Positions 1-9,358 of a stretch of 64,000 nt of DNA are shown piece after piece; the first letter of the stretch is position 1, and each line of letters opens with the position of its first letter. The stretch is taken from assembly GCA_002495055.1 (NCBI GenBank), contig DADR01000021.1:1-64000 (forward strand), written 5' to 3'. The position numbers and the translations under genes were made by a program. This DNA is from Methanoregula sp. UBA247. GTDB taxonomy: Archaea > Halobacteriota > Methanomicrobia > Methanomicrobiales > Methanospirillaceae. The notes under the pieces are model-generated. The model did not search any database. It was given only the letters and a program-made list of their open reading frames with translations, and was not told the DNA's origin.

Positions 1-2
1 TG

Positions 3-80
3 CGAGAGTATTACCAGAAGATCCAGCAGCACTTCAAAGGGGGTCTGCCAAAACAGGTGCAACCACCGGAATATCAGTAA
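3..80 (+). CDS. C-terminal end of an unidentified protein (partial)
   Basis: An open frame enters from the left edge and ends at TAA 78-80, giving 25 residues ending in KQVQPPEYQ. The charged, Gln-rich peptide looks like a genuine protein tail, and a T-run follows the stop (83-90), as expected of an archaeal terminator. Too little is present to assign a family. Confidence 0.4.
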   Translation, partial: REYYQKIQQHFKGGLPKQVQPPEYQ

Positions 81-290
81 ACCTTTTTTCGAATTCTTAT
101 ATTGAATACACGAATCATCTGATGATCCAATTGCGGATTATTGTTCCTGTTCAAAATCAGCGTCACAAATACAAGGGCAATTACATTCCTGCCCGCATGC
201 CGGACTTTGAGTTTGATTGTCTCTGTCGGATTACTGAGAAGGTTCCTGATTTCTCGCATGCCGACAAAAAAAAGACCAAAAATCCTCCCG

Positions 291-2942
291 TTATTTTGCC
301 TGCGGGATTCCCCTGCTCCCGGCTAAAGCGAGCTCGCGTGTCCTGCGGTGGTGGAGGGCAAACCCGGCCTGGCTGATGAACGCCTCGATGGTTTCCTTGT
401 TCTCGAGGGCTTTTCCCTGTTGCACGATCAGAACGATGCTCCCGAAGATCTCGCCCCGGCAGACACAGCCCATGGCATAACACCCGCCCCAGTTGATCAG
501 CTCTTCGATCCCGGCACAGACCTGCTCCGGCACCATCTGGAAAAACAGGTCATGGAGCCGCTCCGGGCCCGGGGTCAGGCACTTGCGTGATACGATCTCC
601 TCGGCAGTCATGTCGTTTTTCAGGGGGAATGCCATACCGAGGGGGTTGATGCGCCATTCGGAAAATTTCTCCATCGTGCCATAATTGAGCCCCGAAATAC
701 TGCGGAGAGTGGCCGTCCCGCGTGCCATGTCAAAGGAGTTCGCTCCAACGACCAGGTCGGGGCAGAACCCGTGGATCTGGTCCGTGATGAACCGGTAGAT
801 ATCCTCGTCATCCTCCATATCGACGAATGCCATTGAAGTCCGGGAGAGGAACTCCATGTTTTTCAACCGTGTCTCCTCGCTCGCCCGCAACTCCTTCCGG
901 GCATGCCGGCGCAGGAGGGCGACAGATGCCTGGTGAATGAACGCCTCGATCGTCTCCCGGTCTGTCAGCTCTGTGCCTTTTTTTATATTAATGCCGACAG
1001 TACCGAAGATACCGCCGCGGCAGCAGAGTCCCATGGTATAATTGCTGCCTCTGCCCATCGAATTCTCAACAGCTACGCACCGTTCTTCCGGAATGATCCG
1101 GAATAAGAAGTCATAGAGTGAGGGGCCTTCCGTAAGTGTTCTCATGGAAATACTGCTGGCTGCCTGAGGCTGTATTTTCATAGGGAAGACGGCACCAATC
1201 ATGGATCTTCCCAGCCCCTCGTTGAAAGCACGGATATCGTCCGGATCACCGGTTTCGGAACGGAGCGTGAAGGTCTGTTTGACGGGATCAAAGGCATTCA
1301 CCCCGACAAGGGAGCCCGGTATGAGCGACTGTATCTGCTCTGCAATGAAGCGGTAGATATCTTCTTCCTCGTCCATCTCGACGAACGCCATTGCAGTCCG
1401 GGAGAGGAACTCCATGTTCTTAACGTTCTTCTCCTGGCTCTCCAGCAGATCCTTTCGGGCATACCTACGCAGGAGGGCGACTGCAGCCTGGCTGATGAAC
1501 GCTTCAACAATATCGCGATTTTTCAGTTCGCATCCTTTTTTCATCTTGATGATAACACTGCCGAAGATCCCACCCCGGCATACAAATCCCATCGTGTATC
1601 CCCTGCCAAGGGGTATCCGTTCCTCAATATGGGTACAGATCTCTTCAGGGATCTGGTGGAAGAACATGTCATACAGCGGGGGGCAGTCTTCGAGCGAATG
1701 TTTCTTGAATGAAGCAATAGCGTCCGGGTTGATGTCAATGGGGAGCATGAGCTCGACCAGCCTCCTGCCATAGTCGCCCAGTTCATGGTACAACCGGGCA
1801 ATGTCCTCTTCGGAGCCTTTCACCGCTTGGAGCATCATGGTCCGGGTCTTTGGATCGAACGAGTTGATACTGATCATAGAGTCAGGAACAAGGCTATAGA
1901 GCTGTTCCGCGATGAAACGGTGAATATCCTCGTCCTCCCCCATGTCGATAAATGCTGTTGCCGAATGGGAGAGGAACTCCATCCCGGCAAGATAGGACTT
2001 GATTTTTTCTGCAGTCGCCTTATTGTCGGTGACATCCTGCCCGACTGCCTGGTATTCCACCAGGGATCCTGCATCATCAAAGAGCCCACGGACCGTCCAC
2101 TGGTTCCACCGCGTGCCTCCCGATTCATGCAGGATACGGTACTTGAGGGTTGTAACCGGCTGCTGGTGAGTGACAAACCCCAGGGATTCTCTGATGGATT
2201 TTAGGTCATCATCATGGATACCGGAAAGGAACTTCTGCCCGGCCACTTCATCAGGACTTTTCCTGAGATACCGGGCATAGGCATGGTTGGAAAAGACAAT
2301 GGTGCCATCCGGTAAAAACCGGGTGATAAAATCCGTCTGGTCTTCAACGATCCCCCGGTACTGCGCCTCGCGCTTCTCTAACATATCCTGGTAACGTCGC
2401 TGGTGCGTGGTGTCCTCGATGACGAGGGTGGTTCCATGCGTACCGTCCTCGAAGGCTGTGGGAATTGTTTTTATCCGGAACGAGCGGATCTCTCCGTTGA
2501 CCTGTTGCGCAAGTTCGCAGCTCCTGTCTTTAATATCCTGGTTCTCCATGAGCGGCTGGAGCGATTGAAGGTTATCGATAAAGGGGTTCCCGGTCTCATT
2601 GATTTTCTTCCCGACTATATCTTCCTTTTTAAGACCAAGGATGAAAAGGGCTCGCTCATTTGCCCGTCGGATCGTATTATCATGGTCCAGTACAATGACG
2701 AGATCAGAGGAAAATTCCAGCAATCCGGAGATGGGGATCCTGTTTGAGAGAAAAAATACTTTCGCCGCCCCGATATTCTGCATCTCCACACCGCCGGAGA
2801 CCAGGAGCAGATCGAGGTATTTTGCGACGAGGTTCCTGCTCATTTTCAGCTTGGAAGAGAGATCGGATATTGTCATTCCCCGGGGTTGCCATTTCAGGAA
2901 TTGTTTAATCTTATCTGTGATCTCTGCATCAGGAACTGCCAT
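291..2942 (-). CDS. HTH-PAS-PAS protein with three tandem GAF-like repeats, no kinase domain
   Basis: This 883-residue soluble sensor begins with a winged-helix-like segment (about residues 1-65, with SDLSSKLKMSRNLVAKYLDLL resembling an HTH). Two PAS domains follow (about 72-185 and 190-310; the second ends GQDVTDNK, a typical PAC end). Then come three copies of a roughly 186-189 residue GAF-like module starting near 315, 504 and 690. Each opens with a variant of MEFLSRTAMAFV.M and an acidic patch, then D(I)YRFI, and carries a late CRGGIFG motif. There is no HisKA, HATPase or receiver domain before the stop, so it is not a histidine kinase. It may be a one-component regulator or a partner for a separate kinase. 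The start is ATG 2942; a TATA-like element (tttata, 2975-2980 on the plus strand) lies about 35 bp upstream. T-rich sequence follows the stop. The ligand is unknown. Confidence 0.85.
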   Translation of the reverse strand: MAVPDAEITDKIKQFLKWQPRGMTISDLSSKLKMSRNLVAKYLDLLLVSGGVEMQNIGAAKVFFLSNRIPISGLLEFSSDLVIVLDHDNTIRRANERALFILGLKKEDIVGKKINETGNPFIDNLQSLQPLMENQDIKDRSCELAQQVNGEIRSFRIKTIPTAFEDGTHGTTLVIEDTTHQRRYQDMLEKREAQYRGIVEDQTDFITRFLPDGTIVFSNHAYARYLRKSPDEVAGQKFLSGIHDDDLKSIRESLGFVTHQQPVTTLKYRILHESGGTRWNQWTVRGLFDDAGSLVEYQAVGQDVTDNKATAEKIKSYLAGMEFLSHSATAFIDMGEDEDIHRFIAEQLYSLVPDSMISINSFDPKTRTMMLQAVKGSEEDIARLYHELGDYGRRLVELMLPIDINPDAIASFKKHSLEDCPPLYDMFFHQIPEEICTHIEERIPLGRGYTMGFVCRGGIFGSVIIKMKKGCELKNRDIVEAFISQAAVALLRRYARKDLLESQEKNVKNMEFLSRTAMAFVEMDEEEDIYRFIAEQIQSLIPGSLVGVNAFDPVKQTFTLRSETGDPDDIRAFNEGLGRSMIGAVFPMKIQPQAASSISMRTLTEGPSLYDFLFRIIPEERCVAVENSMGRGSNYTMGLCCRGGIFGTVGINIKKGTELTDRETIEAFIHQASVALLRRHARKELRASEETRLKNMEFLSRTSMAFVDMEDDEDIYRFITDQIHGFCPDLVVGANSFDMARGTATLRSISGLNYGTMEKFSEWRINPLGMAFPLKNDMTAEEIVSRKCLTPGPERLHDLFFQMVPEQVCAGIEELINWGGCYAMGCVCRGEIFGSIVLIVQQGKALENKETIEAFISQAGFALHHRRTRELALAGSRGIPQAK

Positions 2943-3304
2943 GGATTAACCTTGAAAGAGAATGAATAAAAGTGTTTATATTCAAATCAGGAAATCGTTG
3001 AAATCGATCGCACACCTGAACATGGTGGATCGTTATTGTGAACGATCTCAACTCTGTATTTACGGTACAGGGTAAAAAATCGGGTATTATTTAATACCCC
3101 GAACAGCCACATGGACGCGCCATTTCCAAGTCCGAAAGGAAGTGTAAATAATAATAAACAGGTCTGGTTTATCAGCCCAATCTCATCAGAACTACCCGAA
3201 CTTTCTGATTTTTTTTGATGGATGGAATTATTAATGTTGTATCATTATCATTCCGGTAAACAAAATCCAGCGTTTCACCGTATTATCAGAATAAATTCGA
3301 TACG
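2943..3304. other. Intergenic region, 362 bp
   Basis: AT-rich spacer holding the promoter of the minus-strand sensor gene near 2975. No reading frame or RNA structure in it could be supported. Confidence 0.5.
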
Positions 3305-3529
3305 TTATTCGCAATAGGGATCATTTGCCGACTCCTCGATAATTCTCTTTTCTGGTCTCCCGCCCCTGCGGTACCGTTGTTGTTGGGATGACCGGTCTGG
3401 TTCTTCCTCCTCATCAAAGCTTTTCTCATTCTCTTTTGAATCTGCTGACTTCTCTAAAGTCTGTTGGTCCTCTTTTTCCATAAATATCAGTTTCATCATT
3501 CTGAATAATAACAAGAAATACGTTGGCAT
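3305..3529 (-). CDS. Small hypothetical protein, doubtful
   Basis: A 74-residue frame with a hydrophobic N-terminus followed by a highly charged, Glu/Arg/Gln-rich low-complexity body, ending ANDPYCE. No family recognised. Starts at residue 12 or 17 (MEKEDQQ) are equally possible and none has a good ribosome binding site. It stands alone between two larger genes. The acidic then basic composition is not typical of a random frame in this genome, but it may be noncoding. Confidence 0.3.
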   Translation of the reverse strand: MPTYFLLLFRMMKLIFMEKEDQQTLEKSADSKENEKSFDEEEEPDRSSQQQRYRRGGRPEKRIIEESANDPYCE

Positions 3530-3647
3530 ATTCTACAAAATCAAGGGATTTGAATTCTCTCTGTTTTACGCAATAGCAGATATCAGATAATGAACACCTA
3601 AATACATCAACGTCAAATTTTATTTCATCATATTCGTCTGATACCGC

Positions 3648-5195
3648 ATGTCCAATGTTACCACCCTGCTTGATGCGAAAAGTGTCCCAGCGGCGAAAGC
3701 AGCCTTAATCTGCCCGTCGAGAAACGAGACCTACAGTTACGGAAAGCTCCGGGATGAGATGAACCGGATAGGACTCGGGCTCTCAAAAATCGGCGTAAAT
3801 AAAGGTGACCGGGTCTGTATCTACCTCGATAGTTCGCCCGAGTACCTCATCAGCTACTTAGCTATCTGGCGGATAGGTGCCGTTGCAGTTCCTACCAATA
3901 TCGTGTATCGCGGCGAGGAATTACTGCATGCAATTAAAGATGCTGGCGCCAGTGCGATCATCACGGATTCTCTGGGAGTGAACGTCGTTGCCGGTATCCG
4001 TCAAAACGCTCCAACTCTTTCCCATATCATCTGTGTCAATAGCTCATGTGAGGGATCGGTCGCATGGGAATCGTTCCCGCATGCACCTGCAGCCATGCGG
4101 GCGGTGAACTGTCTTACCGATGACCTCTGTCATATCCAGTACACTGCAGGGACAACGGGAAAACCCAAAGGTGCGATGCTCACTCACGGCAACTGGATGA
4201 CCGCCCTTGATGCAGAACGTGAGGCGCTCAGGCTCCGTCAGGAAGATGTATACCTCGGAATTTACCCAATGGGGCACGTGGGGCTCTCATGGGGTTTTTC
4301 TATCCTCCGTGCTGGTGGTACCTATGTAATAATGGAGCGCTTCGATCTTGACCGGTATCTCGATATTGCTGAACGGTACAGGGTCACCATTCTCGCAGGT
4401 ATGCCCCCGGTTCTGCACTCGCTTGTCCATGCCCCTTCAGGAACCGAAAAACGTCTCATGGATGCACGGGTGATCATTTCCGGGGGTGGGCAGCTATTGC
4501 CAGCTGTCTGGGAAGCATTTGACCATCGGTTCCACATTCCGGTTGCCAATTCTTATGGTTTATCGGAAACAATTGTGATTGGATCGGGTACTACGACTCT
4601 CCCGGATTACCCGCACCTGACCATGAACTACCAGAGTGTTGGGGTTGCGGTGGGTTACACGGAAGTGTCAATTGTTGACGTGGATCATCCGGAAAAAGAA
4701 CTTGCGTTTGGTGAGAGGGGTGAGATTGCGCTTCGCGGGCCTTCAATTGCAAAAGGGTACTGGAATCTTCCGGAGGCGACTGCAGCAGTTTTCCGTAAAG
4801 ATGGCTGGTTCCTGACCGGAGATATTGGTTATCTCGATGAAGAGGGAATACTCTACATTACCGACCGGAAAAAAGATATGATCATCATGTCAGGCTGGAA
4901 GATCTACCCCACTGAAGTCGAGAATGTGATAATCCAGCACCCGGCAATTGCTGATGTTGCTGTTTTTGGTATACCGGATGAACGTAAAGGTGAGGTTCCG
5001 GTAGCAGCGGTTGTTCTCAAACCCTGCACATCCCTTACGGAAACAGAACTCGGCTCCTATTGTCGATCTCACCTTGCCGGGTATAAGATCCCACGTACGC
5101 TGATGTTCGTTGATTCACTCCCCAGAGTACATGGATGGAAATTGCTGCGCAGAACGCTGCGGGAAACGTACAGCACTCATTCACCCATACTATAA
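3648..5195 (+). CDS. AMP-forming acyl-CoA synthetase / ligase
   Basis: ANL-superfamily enzyme of 515 residues that activates a carboxylic (probably fatty or aryl) acid with ATP to an acyl-adenylate, then to the CoA thioester. Visible motifs: the P-loop-like YTAGTTGKPKGA at about 165-176, NSYGLSET (adenine binding), GWFLTGDIG with the ribose-binding Asp, and the hinge DRKKDMII. The C-terminal motif reads LPRVHGWKLLRR. It keeps the catalytic Lys but departs from the usual LPRT.SGK consensus. Substrate cannot be told from sequence. A TATA-like aaattttatttc (3615-3625) sits about 28 bp before ATG, suggesting a leaderless or very short-leader mRNA. Confidence 0.9.
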   Translation: MSNVTTLLDAKSVPAAKAALICPSRNETYSYGKLRDEMNRIGLGLSKIGVNKGDRVCIYLDSSPEYLISYLAIWRIGAVAVPTNIVYRGEELLHAIKDAGASAIITDSLGVNVVAGIRQNAPTLSHIICVNSSCEGSVAWESFPHAPAAMRAVNCLTDDLCHIQYTAGTTGKPKGAMLTHGNWMTALDAEREALRLRQEDVYLGIYPMGHVGLSWGFSILRAGGTYVIMERFDLDRYLDIAERYRVTILAGMPPVLHSLVHAPSGTEKRLMDARVIISGGGQLLPAVWEAFDHRFHIPVANSYGLSETIVIGSGTTTLPDYPHLTMNYQSVGVAVGYTEVSIVDVDHPEKELAFGERGEIALRGPSIAKGYWNLPEATAAVFRKDGWFLTGDIGYLDEEGILYITDRKKDMIIMSGWKIYPTEVENVIIQHPAIADVAVFGIPDERKGEVPVAAVVLKPCTSLTETELGSYCRSHLAGYKIPRTLMFVDSLPRVHGWKLLRRTLRETYSTHSPIL

Positions 5196-5240
5196 AAAGC
5201 TAAAAATAATTCCAGCCAGACTGTCTAATGTTCACACAAA

Positions 5241-5250
5241 CCTTTTAAAG
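5241..5250 (+). promoter_or_regulatory. TATA-like element before the RecA-fold gene
   Basis: The sequence ccttttaaag lies about 30-35 bp before the TTG start at 5280, matching archaeal TATA spacing for a short leader. Confidence 0.4.
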
Positions 5251-5279
5251 CGCCAAAAAAAACATATGGCAGAAGCATT

Positions 5280-5903
5280 TTGGCAAATACAAAAGGTCAC
5301 ATACAGGACATTCCGGATAGTGGAAAACAGAAAAAACGTACCACCGGAATTGTAGGTCTTAACCTTTTACTGGACGGTGGATTTCCCGAAGGCACAATTA
5401 TCATGGTCTACGGGACACCGCTTGCCGGTGTTGATCTTGCTGCATTACAGTTCTGGAAAGTGGAAGGAGAAGAGGGCACTTATCTGATGAATGATGGAGA
5501 TATCGAGGTGGGAATGGTCGATGCTACTGATCTTCACCCGGAGATGTATATCCCACAAATGGCAGGAGGTCGTATTGTTGTGGACTCACTCTCGACTATC
5601 ATCATTAAATATGGAATTGAGGAAGCTCTCAAGTTTTTACGGCTTACCCGTGCAGAAATGAAGAAACGTGGTGCAAATATCATGTTTGTTGTTTACACGG
5701 GGATTCACGCGCCCATAGAAATGACCCGGATTATGCGAGCGACAGATATCGTCATTGAATTCAAGACAGATATCCATCAGTCTGAGATCGAGCGAACGCT
5801 TGCGGTGCATAAGATGAAGGATACAGCGTCTCCGCGACGACTTCTGCCCTTCATCATCACTGACAATGGCATTGAAGCATCGACTACATCCCGGGTCGTG
5901 TAA
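5280..5903 (+). CDS. RecA/KaiC-fold protein with degenerate Walker A
   Basis: A 207-residue protein of the RadA/KaiC-like ATPase fold. It opens the core with GIVGLNLLLDGGFPEG (from about residue 23), as in KaiC/Rad55-type proteins. The P-loop that should read G..G.GKT is GTPLAGVD (45-52), lacking both Lys and Ser/Thr. The Walker B-like strand RIVVDSLST (Asp about 102) is kept. It is therefore probably a non-hydrolysing or regulatory member. The frame has no ATG at its 5' end, so TTG 5280 is taken as start; an ATG at 5266 is in another frame. Such proteins are common in Methanomicrobiales and Halobacteria but their role is unknown. A double T-run follows the stop. Confidence 0.75.
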   Translation: MANTKGHIQDIPDSGKQKKRTTGIVGLNLLLDGGFPEGTIIMVYGTPLAGVDLAALQFWKVEGEEGTYLMNDGDIEVGMVDATDLHPEMYIPQMAGGRIVVDSLSTIIIKYGIEEALKFLRLTRAEMKKRGANIMFVVYTGIHAPIEMTRIMRATDIVIEFKTDIHQSEIERTLAVHKMKDTASPRRLLPFIITDNGIEASTTSRVV

Positions 5904-5909
5904 ACCAGA

Positions 5910-5925
5910 TTTTTTGTATTTTTTT
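5910..5925 (+). terminator. Oligo-T terminator
   Basis: Two T-runs (six T, then seven T separated by gta) directly after the stop of the RecA-fold gene, the usual archaeal intrinsic termination signal. Confidence 0.55.
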
Positions 5926-6061
5926 ACTGATGTAATAGATCCGCGCGCTTGAGCAGGATTTCCCCACATTTTGAAATCCCGCGTTTACGATGATACTTGT
6001 TTTTGGACAATAAACATTCAGGAAAATGCCGTAGATTTTCTTTAAAAAAAGTTATCTAAAA

Positions 6062-6775
6062 TTATTTTCTGATTATAGCCTGAGTAGTATGGATATTTCC
6101 GAACAAAAATTCCCTTGCAACCTCCCGGCATAGGAAGTTGCTCCTTTCAAGAAATCGTTTCGTATCACGTCCGATAATTTCTTTCTGGAATTTTCTCTCG
6201 CTGCTGGTCCAGTCCCGGATCAGACTTTCGGTCATCTCAAGGTGGAACTGGAGACCAAGTGCCGATCCAAGCCTGAATGCCTGGTTCGGCACGCGATCCC
6301 CTCTGCACTGGAGTCTCCCCCCGACAGGCAGATGGAATGTCTCGCCGTGCATCTGGAAAACGTGGAAGGTATCCGGGAAGGATGTAAAAACTCCGGTGGA
6401 ATCGGGTGTCGGATGGATCAGGAACCAGCCGTTCTCCTTCACAAACCGGTACACGGTTGCTCCGTGCGCAGATGCGATCAGCTGGGCGCCAAGGCACAGG
6501 CCGAGCACGGGAACCCGCTTTCTTACTGCCCGACAGATCAGTTCTTTCTCCAGTTTGAGCCACGGCAGTTGGCTTTCATCGTTCACGCTCATCGGCCCGC
6601 CAAGGAATACAAGGTGTGTGGCGTCATCTGTACTGACGGGATCGCCCTCCCAGAGCCTCACGTATTCAAACAGGATCTCCTTTTCAGAAAAGATTTGTTC
6701 AAAATAACCGAGTGGTTCTGAGGGAGTGTGCTGGAACGCCCTGACCCGGATTGGATGTTCCCTATCAACAGACAT
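6062..6775 (-). CDS. Class I glutamine amidotransferase (GMP synthase-like)
   Basis: A 237-residue stand-alone class I glutamine amidotransferase. The nucleophile elbow GLCLGAQLIA places the catalytic Cys at 94, and LQFHLEM supplies His178 and Glu180, completing the triad. FLGGPMSVND near 57-66 forms the oxyanion region. The fold resembles the GuaA/YfeJ-type group often annotated as GMP synthase-like. There is no synthetase domain or adjacent guaB/guaA partner, so its amination target is unknown. The closest named relatives act as gamma-glutamyl hydrolases or amidotransferases. Confidence 0.85.
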   Translation of the reverse strand: MSVDREHPIRVRAFQHTPSEPLGYFEQIFSEKEILFEYVRLWEGDPVSTDDATHLVFLGGPMSVNDESQLPWLKLEKELICRAVRKRVPVLGLCLGAQLIASAHGATVYRFVKENGWFLIHPTPDSTGVFTSFPDTFHVFQMHGETFHLPVGGRLQCRGDRVPNQAFRLGSALGLQFHLEMTESLIRDWTSSERKFQKEIIGRDTKRFLERSNFLCREVAREFLFGNIHTTQAIIRK

Positions 6776-6977
6776 GATTCTCCGCGATCATTATCTTTCA
6801 TACGGGATATTTTGGGTTTTGTGGTTTGGGATAATGAGGAATTTACGCGATGGTACATCCTTTTATCGTTGAAACCTTATAACCGGTTAATCTTTATTAA
6901 AACGAATTGTCAGTCGCTTGGGCTAATCCAAAAAAAATTTTCCCCCAGTTAATCGTGTAATAAATGGTGTGAAAAAT

Positions 6978-7883
6978 CTAGAGTGCGATTCGTATTTCCT
7001 TTGCGGCTTCACACATATTCTTGAGTTTCCAGTAGGCCGAATCCCGGCTCCGCATCCGCATTCCACAATCCGGATCGAGCAGGATAATCCGTGGGTCAAA
7101 TATCTCAATTCCTTTTTCGATCCGTTTTTTGATCTCTGCCACACTTTCAACCTTTTCAATAGACGAGTCCACGCAGCCATACCCCACCATCCGCCCTGCA
7201 AGGTCACGTCGGGAGAGCAGGTCGAAATTTGCCGGGTTATTCGCAAATTCGAAGTCGAAAACGTTAACGTTGAACTTAAGGATTTCATCGAGGACGTTTC
7301 CCAGATTTCCACAGACATGCATACTGGAAGGAATTCTCAATGCGGCCGTGATGAGTCCAATTGCCTGTTTTCCAACGGTAAGATCTGCCATACCCGTTGA
7401 AAATATAGGTTCGTCAATCTGCAACAGGGTTACTCCTGCAGCCTCGAGTGCCTTCACCTCAGGAACCAGTGCAGCGGCAAGATCCAACGCCAGTTCCTCC
7501 TTGTTCCGGTACATGGGTGTCGCTATGTGGAGACCATGGGCAAGCGTGGTTGGGCCGGTGATGATCCCTTTCACCTTCGGGAATTGTGTGAGTGCATATT
7601 TTGTCTCTCCTACGGTTATGGATCCGGATGCGGGCTGCACTTTTCCAATAACCTCCTGCCCTTTAATCCCGGGGAGTTTTGAAGCAAATACCTGGATCAT
7701 GTCACCGCGGACCTGACCATCGGAGATGATGTCGATGCCTGCGTTTATCTGATCAGCAACTGCAGTCTCGACTGCAGTATGGAGAGGATCGAAAAAACTT
7801 CTCAGCCCGCTTCCTTTTACAACTGGGTAGCTGCCAACTACGGTTGTCGCCAGAACTTTATCGATGAAATAATCCTTAGACAT
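6978..7883 (-). CDS. metE: Archaeal methionine synthase (MetE C-terminal domain type)
   Basis: A 301-residue UROD/MetE-like TIM barrel matching the short archaeal methionine synthases, which lack the N-terminal half of bacterial MetE. In methanogens they take the methyl group from a methylcobamide rather than from polyglutamyl-methyl-THF. Zinc ligands are visible as His189 and Cys191 (MHVCGN), Glu212 (DFEFANN) and Cys273 (DPDCGMR); LQIDEP (155-159) carries the homocysteine-binding Asp. Starts at ATG 7883. It lies 61 bp downstream of aspS on the same strand and could be co-transcribed with it. Confidence 0.9.
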   Translation of the reverse strand: MSKDYFIDKVLATTVVGSYPVVKGSGLRSFFDPLHTAVETAVADQINAGIDIISDGQVRGDMIQVFASKLPGIKGQEVIGKVQPASGSITVGETKYALTQFPKVKGIITGPTTLAHGLHIATPMYRNKEELALDLAAALVPEVKALEAAGVTLLQIDEPIFSTGMADLTVGKQAIGLITAALRIPSSMHVCGNLGNVLDEILKFNVNVFDFEFANNPANFDLLSRRDLAGRMVGYGCVDSSIEKVESVAEIKKRIEKGIEIFDPRIILLDPDCGMRMRSRDSAYWKLKNMCEAAKEIRIAL

Positions 7884-7944
7884 AGGAAATCCGACTAATT
7901 AATTGTACAATCGAATTGACCGCGGCGATAAAAAATGTATGTGG

Positions 7945-9237
7945 TCAGGGAACCAGCCGGTGCATGTCACGAGGAAACAACACCGCTTCGCGCACATTTG
8001 ACAGCCCGAGCATCGTCATAACCAGCCGATCTGCTCCCAGTCCCCAGCCTGCATGGGGTGGCATACCGTACCTGAACGGCCGGAGGTAAAACTCGAAACT
8101 CTCGGGATTCAGTCCTTTCATTTTTATCTGTTGTACGAGCTGGTCATACCGGTGCTCCCGCTGGGCACCACTCGAGAGCTCCATCCGCGGATGCATCAGG
8201 TCGAATGCCTTGCAGATCGAGGGATCATTCTCGTACTGCATCGCATAATAGGGGCGGATTTCACTCGGCCAGTCCACGATAAAATAATGGCCACCTATTT
8301 CTGCGCCAATCGCCCGTTCGGCCGCAGGGCTGATATCGTCCCCGTACTTGATTGGGTCATCGATCTTTTTTGCAGCAATCCCGATAGCCTCGCTATAGGG
8401 TAACCGGGGGAACGGGGCTTTCGGCACGGTAAAATCCGTTATCTCAAGGTTTGCGAGCTGGTCGCCGCAGGAGCGGTAGACGTACTCGTAGGTCCTGACA
8501 ATAATATCCTCAAGGATGCGCATCACGTCGTGATGGTCGGCGAACGAGACCTCGATATCGATGCTGGTTGCCTCGTTGAGGTGCTTAGTTGTGTTGTGCT
8601 CCTCAGCCCGGAAGATTGGCCCGATCTCATAAACCTTCTCAAATCCTGCTGCCATCATCATCTGTTTGTAGAGTTGCGGGCTCTGGTTGAGAAATGCTTC
8701 TTTATCAAAATAGGCAATGGGGAACAGTTCGGTCCCGCCTTCAGTTGCGGCGGCAACGATCTTGGGGGTAGTAATATTTATGAAGCCTTCGTCATGCAGG
8801 TACTGGTTGATAGCATGCGTTGCAGCGCTGCGGATCTGGAAAACAGCAGCAACCCTGGGTCTGCGGGCGTCAAGAAACCGGGCGTCGAGCCGGGTGTCGA
8901 GATCGGCCGGCACCTTCTCCACAACATCAAGGGGAAGCGGGCTGTCGGCCAGGCTGATGATCTCAAATACGTCCGGCACGAGTTCACGTCCACCCGGTGC
9001 CTTGTCAATCGCTTTAACTGTCCCTGAAACACGGACAACCGATTCGCGGGAGACCTGTTTTGCAGCGGCGAGTACAGCTTCTGGAGCTTTCTTCTTTGGG
9101 ATAGTTACCTGGATGATACCGGTCCGGTCACGGATCAAAAAGAAGGCAAGACCGCCGAGATCGCGGACCTCGTGGATCCAGCCACAGACTTCAGCCTGAC
9201 CGCTTGCCGGTGTAACTGATTGTATGGGAATGCGCAT
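7945..9237 (-). CDS. aspS: Aspartyl-tRNA synthetase, non-discriminating (Asp/Asn) type
   Basis: Class IIb aminoacyl-tRNA synthetase of 430 residues with an N-terminal OB fold (about 1-100) and a catalytic core; motif 2 FRAEEHNT and motif 3 GWGLGADRLVM are intact. At the two anticodon-recognition positions that separate archaeal discriminating from relaxed enzymes (Trp26/Lys85 in Thermococcus), this protein has His22 (GWIHEV) and Pro81 (DKAPGG). This is the relaxed pattern. It should charge both tRNA-Asp and tRNA-Asn, with Asp-tRNA-Asn corrected by GatCAB; no amidotransferase genes are in the window. Confidence 0.93.
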   Translation of the reverse strand: MRIPIQSVTPASGQAEVCGWIHEVRDLGGLAFFLIRDRTGIIQVTIPKKKAPEAVLAAAKQVSRESVVRVSGTVKAIDKAPGGRELVPDVFEIISLADSPLPLDVVEKVPADLDTRLDARFLDARRPRVAAVFQIRSAATHAINQYLHDEGFINITTPKIVAAATEGGTELFPIAYFDKEAFLNQSPQLYKQMMMAAGFEKVYEIGPIFRAEEHNTTKHLNEATSIDIEVSFADHHDVMRILEDIIVRTYEYVYRSCGDQLANLEITDFTVPKAPFPRLPYSEAIGIAAKKIDDPIKYGDDISPAAERAIGAEIGGHYFIVDWPSEIRPYYAMQYENDPSICKAFDLMHPRMELSSGAQREHRYDQLVQQIKMKGLNPESFEFYLRPFRYGMPPHAGWGLGADRLVMTMLGLSNVREAVLFPRDMHRLVP

Positions 9238-9358
9238 GATGAAATCCTATATCTATGGGGTGCAGGGGATAATGGATTTTATGGGAATATCAGCACCAGC
9301 TTCAGCGCTATGTATATCCTGGCTGCAGGACGCCGGTAAAAACACACAAAAATATTTT

